Assembly (NCBI RefSeq): GCF_028690125.1
Contig: NZ_JAQVBV010000009.1
Span: forward strand, 62,001 to 126,000
Reading direction: 5' to 3'
Source of the DNA: Bacteroides sp.
GTDB taxonomy: Bacteria; Bacteroidota; Bacteroidia; Bacteroidales; Bacteroidaceae
Length of the DNA stretch: 64,000 nt
Positions 35,357-44,747 of the stretch are shown here, piece by piece; within the stretch, counting starts at the first letter, position 1, and the number at the start of each line of letters is the position of its first letter. The notes beneath the pieces are model-generated. The model saw only the letters and a program-made list of their open reading frames with translations. It made no database searches and had not been told where the DNA came from. Position numbers and translations under genes: made by a program.

Positions 35357-36601
35357 CTATTCGTACCTCATCGAGGTAGCCGGATTAATTTTAGTAATCA
35401 TGAAAGATGGACCTATGAGCATAAGTACAGATGAAAGCAATGTTCCAGCATTGATTAGCAATAAAAACCAGATATTAAAATAGACAGGAACGGAATCCAT
35501 GTAATAATTCGTAGGGTCCAATTTAAATATTTGATAATAAGATTGGAGAAAACAGAAAGCAAGACCGATCGCATTCCCCAAAATCATGCCTTTACCAATC
35601 AAGAAAACAGAAAACCATAGGAAAGTTTTGCGGATAGTAAAGTTGTTAGCTCCTAATGCTTTCAGAATACCAATCATATTGGTTCGCTCAATAATAATAA
35701 TCAGCAAACCCGAAATCATAGTGAAGCCAGCAACTCCCATCATAAGAACAAGAATTACCCAGATATTAGTATCCAGCAGCCCCAGCCATTCAAATATTTG
35801 AGGGTTCAATTCTTCAATATTACGAACATAATAAGTACCGCCAAAGAGATCATGCTGATTATCCGTATTTTCTGCAATTTTGTAAGTGATATCTTCTAAA
35901 CGATCATAATCATGAACTTCTAATTCTACTCCGCTTACTTGCCCCGGTTGCCAACCATTGAGACGGTTTACCGTATAAATATCCGTAAGTAAAAAGAGAT
36001 TATCATATTCAGAAAAGTTAGTCTGATAAATCCCTGTAATCGTCAGCCGACGAGCACGAATATCATCCTGTATATAATAGGTATAGATCTTATCTCCCAG
36101 TTTCAAATTGAGTTTGGTAGCCAGATCTTTAGAGATAAGTACTTTGTTACTAGAAACGGAATCACTGAAGAGAGGAATTTCTCCTTCTAACAAATATTCC
36201 TTCATAAAACGTGGATCAAACTCAGGACCGACTCCTTTCAGCACCATCCCCTGAAAGACATCGTCGGTCTTTATCATCCCCGGTTTTGTAGAGTAGCGTT
36301 GCACATGACTCACTTCCGGATAATGGGCAAGTGTCTTCATCATGCTATCTCCCACTACTATCGGATAAGTCTCATAAGAATTAACCGCATCCAGATTAGT
36401 AATCTGTATATGCGAACCAAAACCTACAACTTTATTCCTCACCTCACTTTTAAAACCAATAACTACTGCAACCGCAATAATCATCACTGCTAACCCGATA
36501 GCAATACCCGCCATTGCAATGAGGACAGCAGGACGAGAAACCTGCTTACCGCCATCGCTTTCACGATAAATACGCCGAGCTATAAAAAGTGAAAATGACA
36601 T
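35357..36601 (-). CDS. LolC/E-type ABC transporter permease
   Basis: This 414-residue permease of the FtsX/MacB superfamily has one N-terminal membrane helix (about 24-48, in AMAGIAIGLAVMIIAVAVVIG), a large periplasmic domain, and three C-terminal helices (about 275-300, 325-350 and 380-402). It resembles the lipoprotein-releasing LolE/LolC permeases that hand lipoproteins from the inner membrane to a carrier. No ATPase (LolD) gene is adjacent. It starts 19 bp after the aminotransferase gene ends, so the two are probably co-transcribed, a pairing without an obvious functional reason. Confidence 0.88.
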   Translation of the reverse strand: MSFSLFIARRIYRESDGGKQVSRPAVLIAMAGIAIGLAVMIIAVAVVIGFKSEVRNKVVGFGSHIQITNLDAVNSYETYPIVVGDSMMKTLAHYPEVSHVQRYSTKPGMIKTDDVFQGMVLKGVGPEFDPRFMKEYLLEGEIPLFSDSVSSNKVLISKDLATKLNLKLGDKIYTYYIQDDIRARRLTITGIYQTNFSEYDNLFLLTDIYTVNRLNGWQPGQVSGVELEVHDYDRLEDITYKIAENTDNQHDLFGGTYYVRNIEELNPQIFEWLGLLDTNIWVILVLMMGVAGFTMISGLLIIIIERTNMIGILKALGANNFTIRKTFLWFSVFLIGKGMILGNAIGLAFCFLQSYYQIFKLDPTNYYMDSVPVYFNIWFLLLINAGTLLSSVLMLIGPSFMITKINPATSMRYE

Positions 36602-36620
36602 TTATTTGTTCGCAATTCTT

Positions 36621-37820
36621 TTATTCTATTCTTCCCGGATATGCTTCTAAAGCTTTCTGTAAAACAATAAGTGCACGCGTTAAATCTTCCTTCTTCAATA
36701 CATAGGCGATCCGTACTTCATTGATTCCTGAACCCGGAGTTGTATAGAAACCAGAAGCAGGAGCCATAAATACCGTTTGCCCTTCATATTCAAAATCAGA
36801 AAGACACCAAGCACAAAATTTATCCGAATCGTCCACCGGAAGTTTTGCTACAGTATAGAAAGCCCCCATCGGAATCGGAGAATATACGCCCGGTATGCGA
36901 TTCAATCCGTCAATCAAGCATTTACGACGTTCTACATATTCATCATACGTCTCACGCGAATACTCTTCGGGAGCATCCAAAGAAGCCTCAGCAGCAATCT
37001 GTCCAATCAAAGGAGGACTCAAACGTGCCTGGCACAATTTCATAACAGCATCGCGTATCTCTTTGTTCTTGGTAATCAATGCACCGATACGGATACCACA
37101 CTCTGAATAACGCTTTGAAACAGAATCAATCAAAACGACATTATTTTCAATTCCTTCCAGATGACAGGCGGAGATATAAGGGGAACCGGTATAAATAAAC
37201 TCACGATATACTTCATCGGAAAAAAGGAATAAGTCATATTTCTTCACCAGATCACGAATTTGATTCATCTCACGGCGACTATACAAATAACCGGTCGGAT
37301 TATTCGGATTACAAATCAATATCGCTTTCGTTCGCTCGTTTATCAGTTCTTCAAACTTCTCCACTTTCGGAAGTGAGAAGCCTTCCTCAATGGTAGTGGC
37401 AATCGTACGAATCCTTGCTCCTGCAGAGATTGCAAAAGCCATATAATTGGCATAAGCTGGCTCCGGAACTATAATTTCATCCCCCGGATTCAGACAGGAA
37501 AGAAATGAGAAAAGCACGGCCTCCGAACCTCCTGATGTAATAATTATATCATCAGCAGTCAGATTGATATTGAATTTAGCATAATATCCTACTAGTTTTT
37601 CGCGATAGCTACGATAACCGGCACTCGGACTATATTCCAGCACCTTACGGTCGATATTGCGTATCGCATCAATCGCGACCTGAGGAGTGGGCAGATCAGG
37701 CTGTCCGATATTCAGGTGAAACACATGGACTCCCCGTTGTTTGGCAGCATCTGCCAAAGGAGCCAGTTTTCTGATAGGAGATGCAGGCATCTCATTTCCG
37801 CGAATGGAGATGGTTGGCAT
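36621..37820 (-). CDS. PLP-dependent class I/II aminotransferase
   Basis: This 399-residue fold-type I aminotransferase resembles aspartate aminotransferases (AspB-like). It has NIGQPDLPTP near residue 37, ITSGGSEAVLFSFL near 94, the NPNNPTGYLYSRREM signature near 172, and the PLP lysine in DSVSKRYSECGIRIG near 235, with a C-terminal Arg for substrate carboxylate (EVRIAYV). Substrate is probably aspartate or another amino acid; sequence reading alone cannot separate aspartate from branched or aromatic specificities. A promoter box (TACATTTG, minus strand, 37872-37879) precedes it. It is followed by the LolE-type gene. Confidence 0.9.
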   Translation of the reverse strand: MPTISIRGNEMPASPIRKLAPLADAAKQRGVHVFHLNIGQPDLPTPQVAIDAIRNIDRKVLEYSPSAGYRSYREKLVGYYAKFNINLTADDIIITSGGSEAVLFSFLSCLNPGDEIIVPEPAYANYMAFAISAGARIRTIATTIEEGFSLPKVEKFEELINERTKAILICNPNNPTGYLYSRREMNQIRDLVKKYDLFLFSDEVYREFIYTGSPYISACHLEGIENNVVLIDSVSKRYSECGIRIGALITKNKEIRDAVMKLCQARLSPPLIGQIAAEASLDAPEEYSRETYDEYVERRKCLIDGLNRIPGVYSPIPMGAFYTVAKLPVDDSDKFCAWCLSDFEYEGQTVFMAPASGFYTTPGSGINEVRIAYVLKKEDLTRALIVLQKALEAYPGRIE

Positions 37821-37963
37821 AATTTTAATTACAAATTACTAATTACTATTTACTTTTTCAACTTGGAACTGCAAATGTACGCAATAATTTGAATACAGAG
37901 ACATAAAAACTTTAAAAACCTTAGCAAGGGTAAAAACGTTATGGAAATATGGAAAGAAAACAA

Positions 37964-37971
37964 TACTTTTG
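37964..37971 (+). promoter_or_regulatory. Promoter -7 box of fucose-isomerase-like gene
   Basis: TACTTTTG matches TAnnTTTG, about 30 nt before the ATG at 38001. The aminotransferase has its own divergent box at 37872-37879. Confidence 0.55.
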
Positions 37972-38000
37972 TCATATGGAAAACTTAAAACAATACCATA

Positions 38001-39236
38001 ATGACCATACATCTCGTCACATTCGCTTCGCTGCTTCACAAACAGACTTCACTACGTAGTTCACATGAAGCTATATTAAGTGAGCTCGAGAAATACTATA
38101 CTGTCAAGCTTGTCGATTACCAGGATATGGACAAACTGAATAGTGATGATTTCAAAATTATCTTCATTGCCACGGGAGGGGTGGAAAGACTGGTCATCCA
38201 GCATTTCGAATGTCTCCCGCGTCCCACCATCTTATTAGCTGACGGTATGCAAAATTCTCTTGCTGCAGCATTAGAAATCTCTACTTGGTTACGGGGGCGT
38301 GGCATGAAAAGTGAAATATTACACGGAGAACTCCCGGCTATCATCCTGCGAATTCATACTTTATTCAATAACTTCTGTGCACAACGTTCTCTATTTGGAA
38401 AACGGATTGGTGTTATCGGTACTCCCTCTTCGTGGTTAATAGCCAGTAATGTAGATTATCTGTTAGCCAAACGACGTTGGGGAATTGAGTATGTAGATAT
38501 TCCATTGGAAACTTTATATAAACATTTCAAACATATCACCGATGATGAAGTAGGTGCATCGTGTGCCGCTGTTGCTTCTCAAGCCCTTGCCTGTCGAGAA
38601 GGGAGTCCCGAGGATTTAATTAAAGCGATGAAATTATACAGAGCTATCAAGAAAGTCTGCGAAGAAGAAAAAATAGATGCTCTCACAGTCAGTTGCTTTA
38701 AAATATTGGAACAGCTAGACACTACAGGCTGCCTGGCCTTGTCTTTATTGAATGACGAAGGTATCATTACGGGATGTGAAGGTGATTTACAGTCTGTTTT
38801 TACTTTACTTGCTGTCAATACAGTTACACAGAAAGGAGGATTCATGGCAAACCCGTCTATAGTTACCGCCCGTACCAACGAAATAATATTAGCCCATTGT
38901 ACCGTGGGACTCAAACAAACAGAAAGATATATCATCCGCAGTCATTTTGAATCAGATAAAAGTATAGGTATTCAAGGATTACTCCCTACAGGAGACGTAA
39001 CTATCGTAAAATGTGGAGGAGAATGTTTAGACGAATACTATCTGTCTACAGGAACATTGACTGAGAATACAAATTATATCAATATGTGCCGTACCCAGGT
39101 ACGTATTAGAATGAATACGCCCGTTGAATATTTCCTAAAAAATCCACTAGGTAATCATCATATCCTGATTCATGGTAATTATGAAGATGCATTGAATGAG
39201 TTCTTCCAAGCAAATGCCTGCAAAAAAATAGAATAA
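38001..39236 (+). CDS. L-fucose/L-arabinose isomerase-fold protein
   Basis: This 411-residue cytosolic protein has the overall layout of the fucose-isomerase superfamily. Two Rossmann-like N-terminal domains (KIIFIATGGVERLVIQHF; RIGVIGTPSSWLIASNVDY) precede a C-terminal catalytic-type domain (CEGDLQSVFTLLAVNTVT near residue 272; ILAHCTVGLK near 308). The Glu and Asp of CEGD and the His of AHCT correspond in position to metal-binding residues of the family. It is shorter than true FucI (about 590 residues) and lacks an adjacent fucose operon, so I would not call it fucI. The reaction is unknown. Confidence 0.75.
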   Translation: MTIHLVTFASLLHKQTSLRSSHEAILSELEKYYTVKLVDYQDMDKLNSDDFKIIFIATGGVERLVIQHFECLPRPTILLADGMQNSLAAALEISTWLRGRGMKSEILHGELPAIILRIHTLFNNFCAQRSLFGKRIGVIGTPSSWLIASNVDYLLAKRRWGIEYVDIPLETLYKHFKHITDDEVGASCAAVASQALACREGSPEDLIKAMKLYRAIKKVCEEEKIDALTVSCFKILEQLDTTGCLALSLLNDEGIITGCEGDLQSVFTLLAVNTVTQKGGFMANPSIVTARTNEIILAHCTVGLKQTERYIIRSHFESDKSIGIQGLLPTGDVTIVKCGGECLDEYYLSTGTLTENTNYINMCRTQVRIRMNTPVEYFLKNPLGNHHILIHGNYEDALNEFFQANACKKIE

Positions 39237-39324
39237 TTTTGTTTCCGTTTCCTTGAAAAACAGAAAAAAACATCGAAAATTAAATTAAAAAAAAGAATTG
39301 AGAATATTGAAACGACGGATTCCA

Positions 39325-40167
39325 TTACAGAATAATAAGCATATCTTCCCATTCTCCTTCATGCCATTCCACGACAGTCTTAAATCCTGCTTTTTTCAAG
39401 GCAGCCAAGGCTTCGTGACGGCTGTTATTTATTCGTTCCGGATAATGGGCATCACTGTTCACCTGTACCCGAATACCTAAATCCTTCAAAAAAGAGAAAT
39501 AACGTTCATTAGGATAGAAAGTACCCAAATCACGGTAAGATTTGGTATTTATTTCAACGATATAACCATGACGGGCTATTTCTGTAAAATAACTACGTAC
39601 TATCGCATCGTACCAAGCCTCATCCAACAAGCCAGGACGATAGCAGGAAGCATTATAGTGCATTTTATCCGCATGACCTACAACATCCAATCCACCTAAT
39701 TCTACCATACGAAACAAGTTTTTATAGTATAAACGAACTACATGCTCTATGTCTCCTCCAAAATGTGTGTCTATCAACTGACGATAAGTATCTGCTGAAG
39801 TATCAATATCCACTACTTTCCCTTCCAGAGAATATAGCATATGTACAGAACCAATTCGATAATCGAGTGGCAAATTTTGAAAGCGAAGCAAACCCGGATG
39901 ACTATCTTCGTTCAGATAATCAATTTCAAGTCCGATTGCCAGTTCTATTTGACCCGCATATTTCTTTTTGAGTCGGGAAAACTCGGCAAGATAATCATCC
40001 ATACGATCCCATTCCATCGTCCATGCAGTAGAGAATGGCAGCGGAGCATGTGAAGAAATGCCATAAGAAGAAAAACCTTCACTAATGGCAAAACGGATAA
40101 AATCTTCCATATTGGCTCGTCCATCACAATAAAGGCAGTGACTATGGTAATTGGTCAAATTAGACAT
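39325..40167 (-). CDS. PHP-family histidinol-phosphatase-like protein
   Basis: This 280-residue PHP-domain phosphoesterase has the metal-binding YHSHCLYCDGRANMEDFIR at the start, IGLEIDYLNE near residue 103, VHMLY near 133, VGHADKMHYN near 195 and NSDAHYPERI near 249. These match the trinuclear metal site of HisK/HisJ histidinol phosphatases. It most likely hydrolyses histidinol phosphate in histidine synthesis, though PHP proteins also act on other small phosphates. It stands alone; other his genes are not in the window. Confidence 0.88.
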   Translation of the reverse strand: MSNLTNYHSHCLYCDGRANMEDFIRFAISEGFSSYGISSHAPLPFSTAWTMEWDRMDDYLAEFSRLKKKYAGQIELAIGLEIDYLNEDSHPGLLRFQNLPLDYRIGSVHMLYSLEGKVVDIDTSADTYRQLIDTHFGGDIEHVVRLYYKNLFRMVELGGLDVVGHADKMHYNASCYRPGLLDEAWYDAIVRSYFTEIARHGYIVEINTKSYRDLGTFYPNERYFSFLKDLGIRVQVNSDAHYPERINNSRHEALAALKKAGFKTVVEWHEGEWEDMLIIL

Positions 40168-40220
40168 GGCAAAAATGTTATTAATTATAAATTACTAATT
40201 ATCAATTCATTATTTATTCA

Positions 40221-40406
40221 AGTTTCGAAAGTGCAGTATTTTGCATGGATGGGGACTGACTAAAAAGCCACATAAGCTATCATAAATACGTTTTCTTGAA
40301 CAGATGACACGGATTTAAGAATAAAAGATCCGCGTAATCTGTATCTAAAAAATATATTATCAAGCTTTTTAGTCATCTCCAAGTTATGTAGAACACTTCC
40401 GAAACT
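40221..40406. repeat. Nested inverted-repeat element, about 186 bp
   Basis: The gap 40168-40511 holds no gene but has three levels of inverted symmetry. The outer arms AGTTTCGAAAGTG (40221) and CACTTCCGAAACT (40394-40406) pair with one gap or mismatch. The next arms GACTGACTAAAAAGC (40254-40268) and GCTTTTTAGTCATC (40364-40377) pair nearly fully. The central arms ACAGATGACACGGAT (40300-40314) and ATCCGCGTAATCTGT (40328-40342) pair with two mismatches. The whole would fold into one long hairpin. It resembles a non-autonomous mobile element (MITE) or an intergenic repeat. No target duplication was confirmed. Confidence 0.6.
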
Positions 40407-40511
40407 TCAAATATTTATTTGATAATAATTGGTATGGTCAGTATCTAAGGATACACAATGGTGGTGGATATATATGCCCTAGATGGTAAATTTATATAAC
40501 CATCAACCCGA

Positions 40512-42380
40512 TTAATTGGCTATCTCACTCAACTCTAACCAACGCATTGTTTTCTCATCAATCAAATCGTTTATTGCAGGCAAACGTTTTGACTTTTCTG
40601 TAAGTTCATCGACAGAAAGTGTACCGCTACAAAATAATTCCTCAATCTGAGCTTTCTCTGTTTCTAAGTCTGCAATTTCCTTTTCCAGAAGCTCAAACTC
40701 ACGTTTTTCCTTAAAGCTCATCTTTCGTTTGTCATTCAAACGGACACGAGCAGTCTTTTCTTCCTGTGGTTTTTCAGCTTCTTTTTCCTTCTGAGCTTTT
40801 GCTTCTTTCCAATCACGGTAATCACTATAATTACCCGGAAAATCACGAATATCTCCCTGACCGTTGAACACTAATAAGTGATCGACTACTTTATCCATAA
40901 AGTAACGGTCGTGAGATACAACTATCACACAGCCTTTGAAACTTTGCAAATATTCCTCCAACACATTTAAAGTGATAATATCCAAATCATTGGTAGGCTC
41001 GTCCAACACGAGGAAGTTAGGATTACGCATTAACACCGTACAAAGGTAAAGCCTACGACGCTCCCCCCCACTCAATTTATAAACATAATTGTGCTGTGTT
41101 TCGGGAGTAAATAAGAAATGTTGTAAGAATTGTGAAGCAGTCAGTTTATTGCCGTTACCAAGTTCTATCACTTCGGCAATATCTTGCACTACATCAATCA
41201 CTTTCATCTTTTCATCGAACTGAAGACCGTCCTGGGAATAATAACCGAAACGAACCGTTTCGCCAATATCCAATATTCCGCTATCAGGCTGTACCAATCC
41301 TATCAGTATTTTTATAAAAGTAGATTTTCCTGTTCCGTTGTTTCCAACAATTCCCATCTTTTCGTAACGGGAAAAGATGTAAGAGAAATCTTCCAAAATC
41401 TTTAAGTCACCGAAACTTTTGGAAAGATGATCGGCTTCAAATATTTTGCTACCAATATAAGAAGCTTTCACTTCTAACTTCACATTATCATTGCGAAGAT
41501 GTTGCTTAGCAACCTTTTCTAATTCGTAAAAGGCATCTTCCCGATAACGGGCTTTATGTCCACGTGCCTGAGGCATCCGCCGCATCCAGTCGAGTTCCGT
41601 CCGGTAAAGATTGTTCGCACGCTCTATTTCCACGCCTTTAGCTTCAATACGTTCTTCACGTTTTTCCAGATAATAACTGTAATTTCCTTTATACTGATAA
41701 ATTTTCCGATTATCTATCTCCATAATCTCCGAACATACACGATCAAGAAAATAGCGGTCATGTGTCACCATTAGCAGACTCAGATTGGTACGACGAAGAT
41801 ATTCCTCCAACCATTCGGTCATATCAAGATCTAAGTGATTGGTAGGCTCATCAAGAATTAATAAATCAGGTTCAGTGATCAATGCGTTGGCTAATGCAAT
41901 ACGCTTCAACTGACCACCTGAAAGTTGTTTCACCTGCTGATCAAAGTTGCGAATTTTCAATTGAGAAAGAATTTGTTTGGCTTTCTGTTCATATTCCCAT
42001 GCTTTTTCATGGTCCATACGTACCAACAGATCTTCCAATCCGGGATGACCAACTGTCTCCATACAACGTTCGTACTCTTTAATAAGTTCTACGGTACTAT
42101 TTCCATGATGAAAACAAGCTTCAAGTACAGTTAGTTCTTCGGGATATTGAGGATCTTGTTCCAGATAATCTACACGGAGATCACGCCGAAACACAATGTT
42201 ACCATTATCATATCCTTCCTTTCCGGCAATAATATTGAGTAAAGTCGTTTTACCGCTACCGTTCTTGGCGATAAGTCCGACACGTTGCCCTTCGGCAATG
42301 CCAAAAGATATATTTTCCATCAAGACCAAATCACCGAAGGACTTGGTAAGATTGTCTACTTGTAAATAAGGTACTGCCAC
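40512..42380 (-). CDS. ABC-F family ATPase (Uup type)
   Basis: This 622-residue protein has two ABC domains and no membrane segments, as in ribosome-associated ABC-F proteins. The first domain has Walker A GLIAKNGSGKTTLL near residue 36, signature QLSGGQLKRIALANAL near 154, and Walker B LLILDEPTNHLDL. The second has GIVGNNGTGKSTFI, LSGGERRRLYLCTVL and FLVLDEPTNDLDI. A charged interdomain linker and a C-terminal coiled coil (about 540-622) indicate the Uup subgroup. It probably relieves stalled ribosomes or acts on nucleic-acid structures. It is a single gene, 35 bp after the DUF3805-type gene. Confidence 0.92.
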   Translation of the reverse strand: MAVPYLQVDNLTKSFGDLVLMENISFGIAEGQRVGLIAKNGSGKTTLLNIIAGKEGYDNGNIVFRRDLRVDYLEQDPQYPEELTVLEACFHHGNSTVELIKEYERCMETVGHPGLEDLLVRMDHEKAWEYEQKAKQILSQLKIRNFDQQVKQLSGGQLKRIALANALITEPDLLILDEPTNHLDLDMTEWLEEYLRRTNLSLLMVTHDRYFLDRVCSEIMEIDNRKIYQYKGNYSYYLEKREERIEAKGVEIERANNLYRTELDWMRRMPQARGHKARYREDAFYELEKVAKQHLRNDNVKLEVKASYIGSKIFEADHLSKSFGDLKILEDFSYIFSRYEKMGIVGNNGTGKSTFIKILIGLVQPDSGILDIGETVRFGYYSQDGLQFDEKMKVIDVVQDIAEVIELGNGNKLTASQFLQHFLFTPETQHNYVYKLSGGERRRLYLCTVLMRNPNFLVLDEPTNDLDIITLNVLEEYLQSFKGCVIVVSHDRYFMDKVVDHLLVFNGQGDIRDFPGNYSDYRDWKEAKAQKEKEAEKPQEEKTARVRLNDKRKMSFKEKREFELLEKEIADLETEKAQIEELFCSGTLSVDELTEKSKRLPAINDLIDEKTMRWLELSEIAN

Positions 42381-42415
42381 TTAGGTTAGTGATTAGTTAG
42401 TTTATGATGATTAAA

Positions 42416-43216
42416 TTAATTAAGTATCGATTTATATTCTTCAACGACATTACAAGGCTGACCTGCTTTTATCTTGCTCCAAACCAATTTCATAGGATCA
42501 ATCACTTGATCATGATACTGAAGGACAGGTACTTCACGGTTACCATCAATTAAAGTCTTCCATTCCGCTCCCTCTACCTCATTGGCAAAAATAGTGCAAA
42601 CCGTTATGCCGATTGCCAGCCATTCATCTTTCTTTTTCAACCCTATCTTACCACTATTAATCACTTGCTGAAGCTTCTGCAAGTCTTCTTCGATACCTTG
42701 AAAGTCCTTTTTCAACTCCTGCTTCACAATAGAAACCACCCATTCAAATCCTTCATTAATCTGATAAATCTCCGACAAACGGACAGGGATGAGTTCGGCA
42801 GGGTATTTTTGCCCATCCTTACGGATTTCCAATGTAGCAATAACAGCTTCTGCCTCCTTTACATCTTCACCTTTAGGCACAGTAAATGAACATTCAAAAG
42901 CCAAATCATCTATTCCGGTAATCCATAGGTGAGAAGTATAGTAAGTCCCTTCTTCCTGAAACATTTCTTTGCTATATGCACATTCCAACATACCAATCTT
43001 TACCAAAGAAGCGGTCTCGTTCTCTTTCAATTCCTGCCGAACAGCTTTTTTACCATAGTCTGTTTCCCCTTTATAAGCAGATATACGAAAGTTTCCCGTC
43101 CACACATCGGGATTATAAAAAAGAAAGGAGCCTTCACCATCCTCGAACTCGTTCCAGTACGACGGATAAATCATGGAGAACCATGCCCCCGGAGAGATAA
43201 ATTTCTTGCCTTGCAT
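42416..43216 (-). CDS. DUF3805/DUF3806-type cytosolic protein
   Basis: This 266-residue protein has no signal peptide. The first half (about 1-140: SPGAWFSMIYPSYWNEFEDG; YYTSHLWITG) resembles DUF3805; the second half (about 160-266: KKDEWLAIGITVCTIFANEV; EVPVLQYHDQVIDPMKLVWS) resembles DUF3806, a fold sometimes found in immunity- or stress-type proteins. A promoter box (TATCTTTG, minus strand, 43244-43251) lies upstream. Function unknown; the domain assignment is from memory. Confidence 0.65.
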   Translation of the reverse strand: MQGKKFISPGAWFSMIYPSYWNEFEDGEGSFLFYNPDVWTGNFRISAYKGETDYGKKAVRQELKENETASLVKIGMLECAYSKEMFQEEGTYYTSHLWITGIDDLAFECSFTVPKGEDVKEAEAVIATLEIRKDGQKYPAELIPVRLSEIYQINEGFEWVVSIVKQELKKDFQGIEEDLQKLQQVINSGKIGLKKKDEWLAIGITVCTIFANEVEGAEWKTLIDGNREVPVLQYHDQVIDPMKLVWSKIKAGQPCNVVEEYKSILN

Positions 43217-43318
43217 TCTCTTTCATTTTAAGAATTATGAATGCAAAGATAAAAATAAAAAGTGGAAAGTAATTTCAATCACTCAAAGAAAGGCTGATAA
43301 ACAATATGAAAAGCAGTA

Positions 43319-44512
43319 CTATTTTCCTATCGGCTGTATTTTTCGACGTACATCTTTGGAGATTTCCAGAAACATATAATTCAGTTTGGCAGAATGAATT
43401 CCTTTTTCATTCTCCTTATATTTCTTATTCGCATATTCTTTGGATTTCTCGAAAGTCAGCAATGACATCTCATTTTGAGATTTACCTACCATGGTAGAAT
43501 CCAATTGTTCATCCGGGAAAAAGTCATCCATATCTACGTCACCAATCATTGTAGTCTCCAAGAAATTCATATTTTTATGAGAATTGTCTGTATAATAACC
43601 AACAAACATATGTCCCGGCGTACGTACCAGAATTGGTTCAATATTAATGGCACGAAGTAACGAAGCAAACAGTACACTACCGTCTACACAGTTAATCTGT
43701 GAAGACTCTAAAGCATCATCAAATGTACGGACACGCTGAGAAAATACTACATTACTGGACAAACTCGTATTGGACACAGAGCTATAACGGAATTTACGTT
43801 TCTGCAATACATTCCAAAGTGCATATACCTGTTTGTCTACAGCATCTTTTGCCGTACTCTGATATCCAAGAAAACGATTCACAATACGAGTATTTAATGC
43901 TTCACGAAGCAGTTGGTCAATCATCGGATTCTCCTCATTGACATACGCAGCAAAAAAAATACTCGTGTCATGAAACTTAGTTCCATTTGCCACATATCCC
44001 AACAAACATTCATTAATACTACGTACTGAGAATGTACGAACCCGCTGTCCCAAATTCTCCCCATTTATCTCCACTTCTACTGCTACACTAATAGGTTCTG
44101 CCTGCGCATTATTCTTTAATGCTTCATAATTCCAGATAATATCCGGATAAATGGTATATTCCGTCCGTGGTTTATTTAAAATAAATTCTGATACGGAACG
44201 GGAAAAGAAAGGGGTCTCCGCCACCTCTATCCGCACACGGCTATAGGCAGTTCTTGATTTTACCCGAACAGCAATACAAGATTTCGGATTCCCCAGATAC
44301 ATAGAATCCGAAGGAGTGATGACCTGTGCATCTGTAGTAGCTACCGACAGGATAGCCGACGGAAAAATATTTCCTCCCAAATTATCTACAATCTCAAAAT
44401 CCGTATTAAAAGAAGCGTATTTAAAAACAGACATCCCTCCGATTAATAGCAAGATAGCAATAACGATGCCTATTATTTCGCGTCGATGCTGTTTAAAGTC
44501 AAATTTTATCAT
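43319..44512 (-). CDS. Membrane-anchored transglutaminase-like protein
   Basis: This 397-residue protein has one N-terminal membrane helix (about 13-30, IGIVIAILLLIGGMSVF) and then a long exported part. Residues about 235-325 resemble a transglutaminase/protease core: Cys in SQINCVDGSVLFASLLRAIN near residue 279, and His in RTPGHMFVGYY near 304. This is the usual Cys-His spacing of the fold. Ends with KDVRRKIQPIGK. A promoter box (TATCTTTG, minus strand, 44556-44563) lies upstream. It could act on cell-wall peptides or proteins; the family is not identified more precisely. Confidence 0.7.
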   Translation of the reverse strand: MIKFDFKQHRREIIGIVIAILLLIGGMSVFKYASFNTDFEIVDNLGGNIFPSAILSVATTDAQVITPSDSMYLGNPKSCIAVRVKSRTAYSRVRIEVAETPFFSRSVSEFILNKPRTEYTIYPDIIWNYEALKNNAQAEPISVAVEVEINGENLGQRVRTFSVRSINECLLGYVANGTKFHDTSIFFAAYVNEENPMIDQLLREALNTRIVNRFLGYQSTAKDAVDKQVYALWNVLQKRKFRYSSVSNTSLSSNVVFSQRVRTFDDALESSQINCVDGSVLFASLLRAINIEPILVRTPGHMFVGYYTDNSHKNMNFLETTMIGDVDMDDFFPDEQLDSTMVGKSQNEMSLLTFEKSKEYANKKYKENEKGIHSAKLNYMFLEISKDVRRKIQPIGK

Positions 44513-44639
44513 TATCAGTTAGCATATATTATAATCTATTATCGTATATCTCTAACAAAGATAACAAATAGCAATCATTAATTCCTTCCTTACCCCATAA
44601 AAACTTTCAAAATATCTGCCGAAAGGGTCTTTTGTTCAA

Positions 44640-44656
44640 TGTAACACGAATGTAAT
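44640..44656 (+). promoter_or_regulatory. PhoB-like 11-bp direct repeats upstream of regulator gene
   Basis: TGTAAC (44640) and TGTAAT (44651) are spaced by 11 bp, the repeat period used by OmpR/PhoB-type regulators, about 40 bp ahead of the promoter. This fits autoregulation by the gene that follows. Confidence 0.4.
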
Positions 44657-44692
44657 ATTTGTTTCATCTGCCCGTAACAAAGTCTCCCCATC

Positions 44693-44725
44693 TTTGTGGC
44701 AAAATAAAATAAAAATGTAACTTTG
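44693..44725 (+). promoter_or_regulatory. Promoter of the two-component operon
   Basis: TTTG (44693-44696), 21 bp, then TAACTTTG (44718-44725). The expected start site is near 44732, about 16 nt before the ATG at 44748. Confidence 0.75.
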
Positions 44726-44747
44726 TCATATTAATACATAATACATT

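Noticed and set aside
35253..35483. Possible 76-residue plus-strand gene after GT2
   Set aside because: It overlaps the 3' end of the GT2 gene and the antisense strand of the LolE-type permease; no ribosome site or recognisable protein pattern.
37839..38039. Minus-strand 66-residue frame between aminotransferase and fucose-isomerase-like gene
   Set aside because: It spans the promoter regions of both neighbours and reads antisense into the isomerase-like gene; composition is not protein-like.
38001..39236. Authentic L-fucose isomerase (fucI)
   Set aside because: About 180 residues shorter than FucI and with no fucose kinase, aldolase or permease nearby; only the fold is supported.
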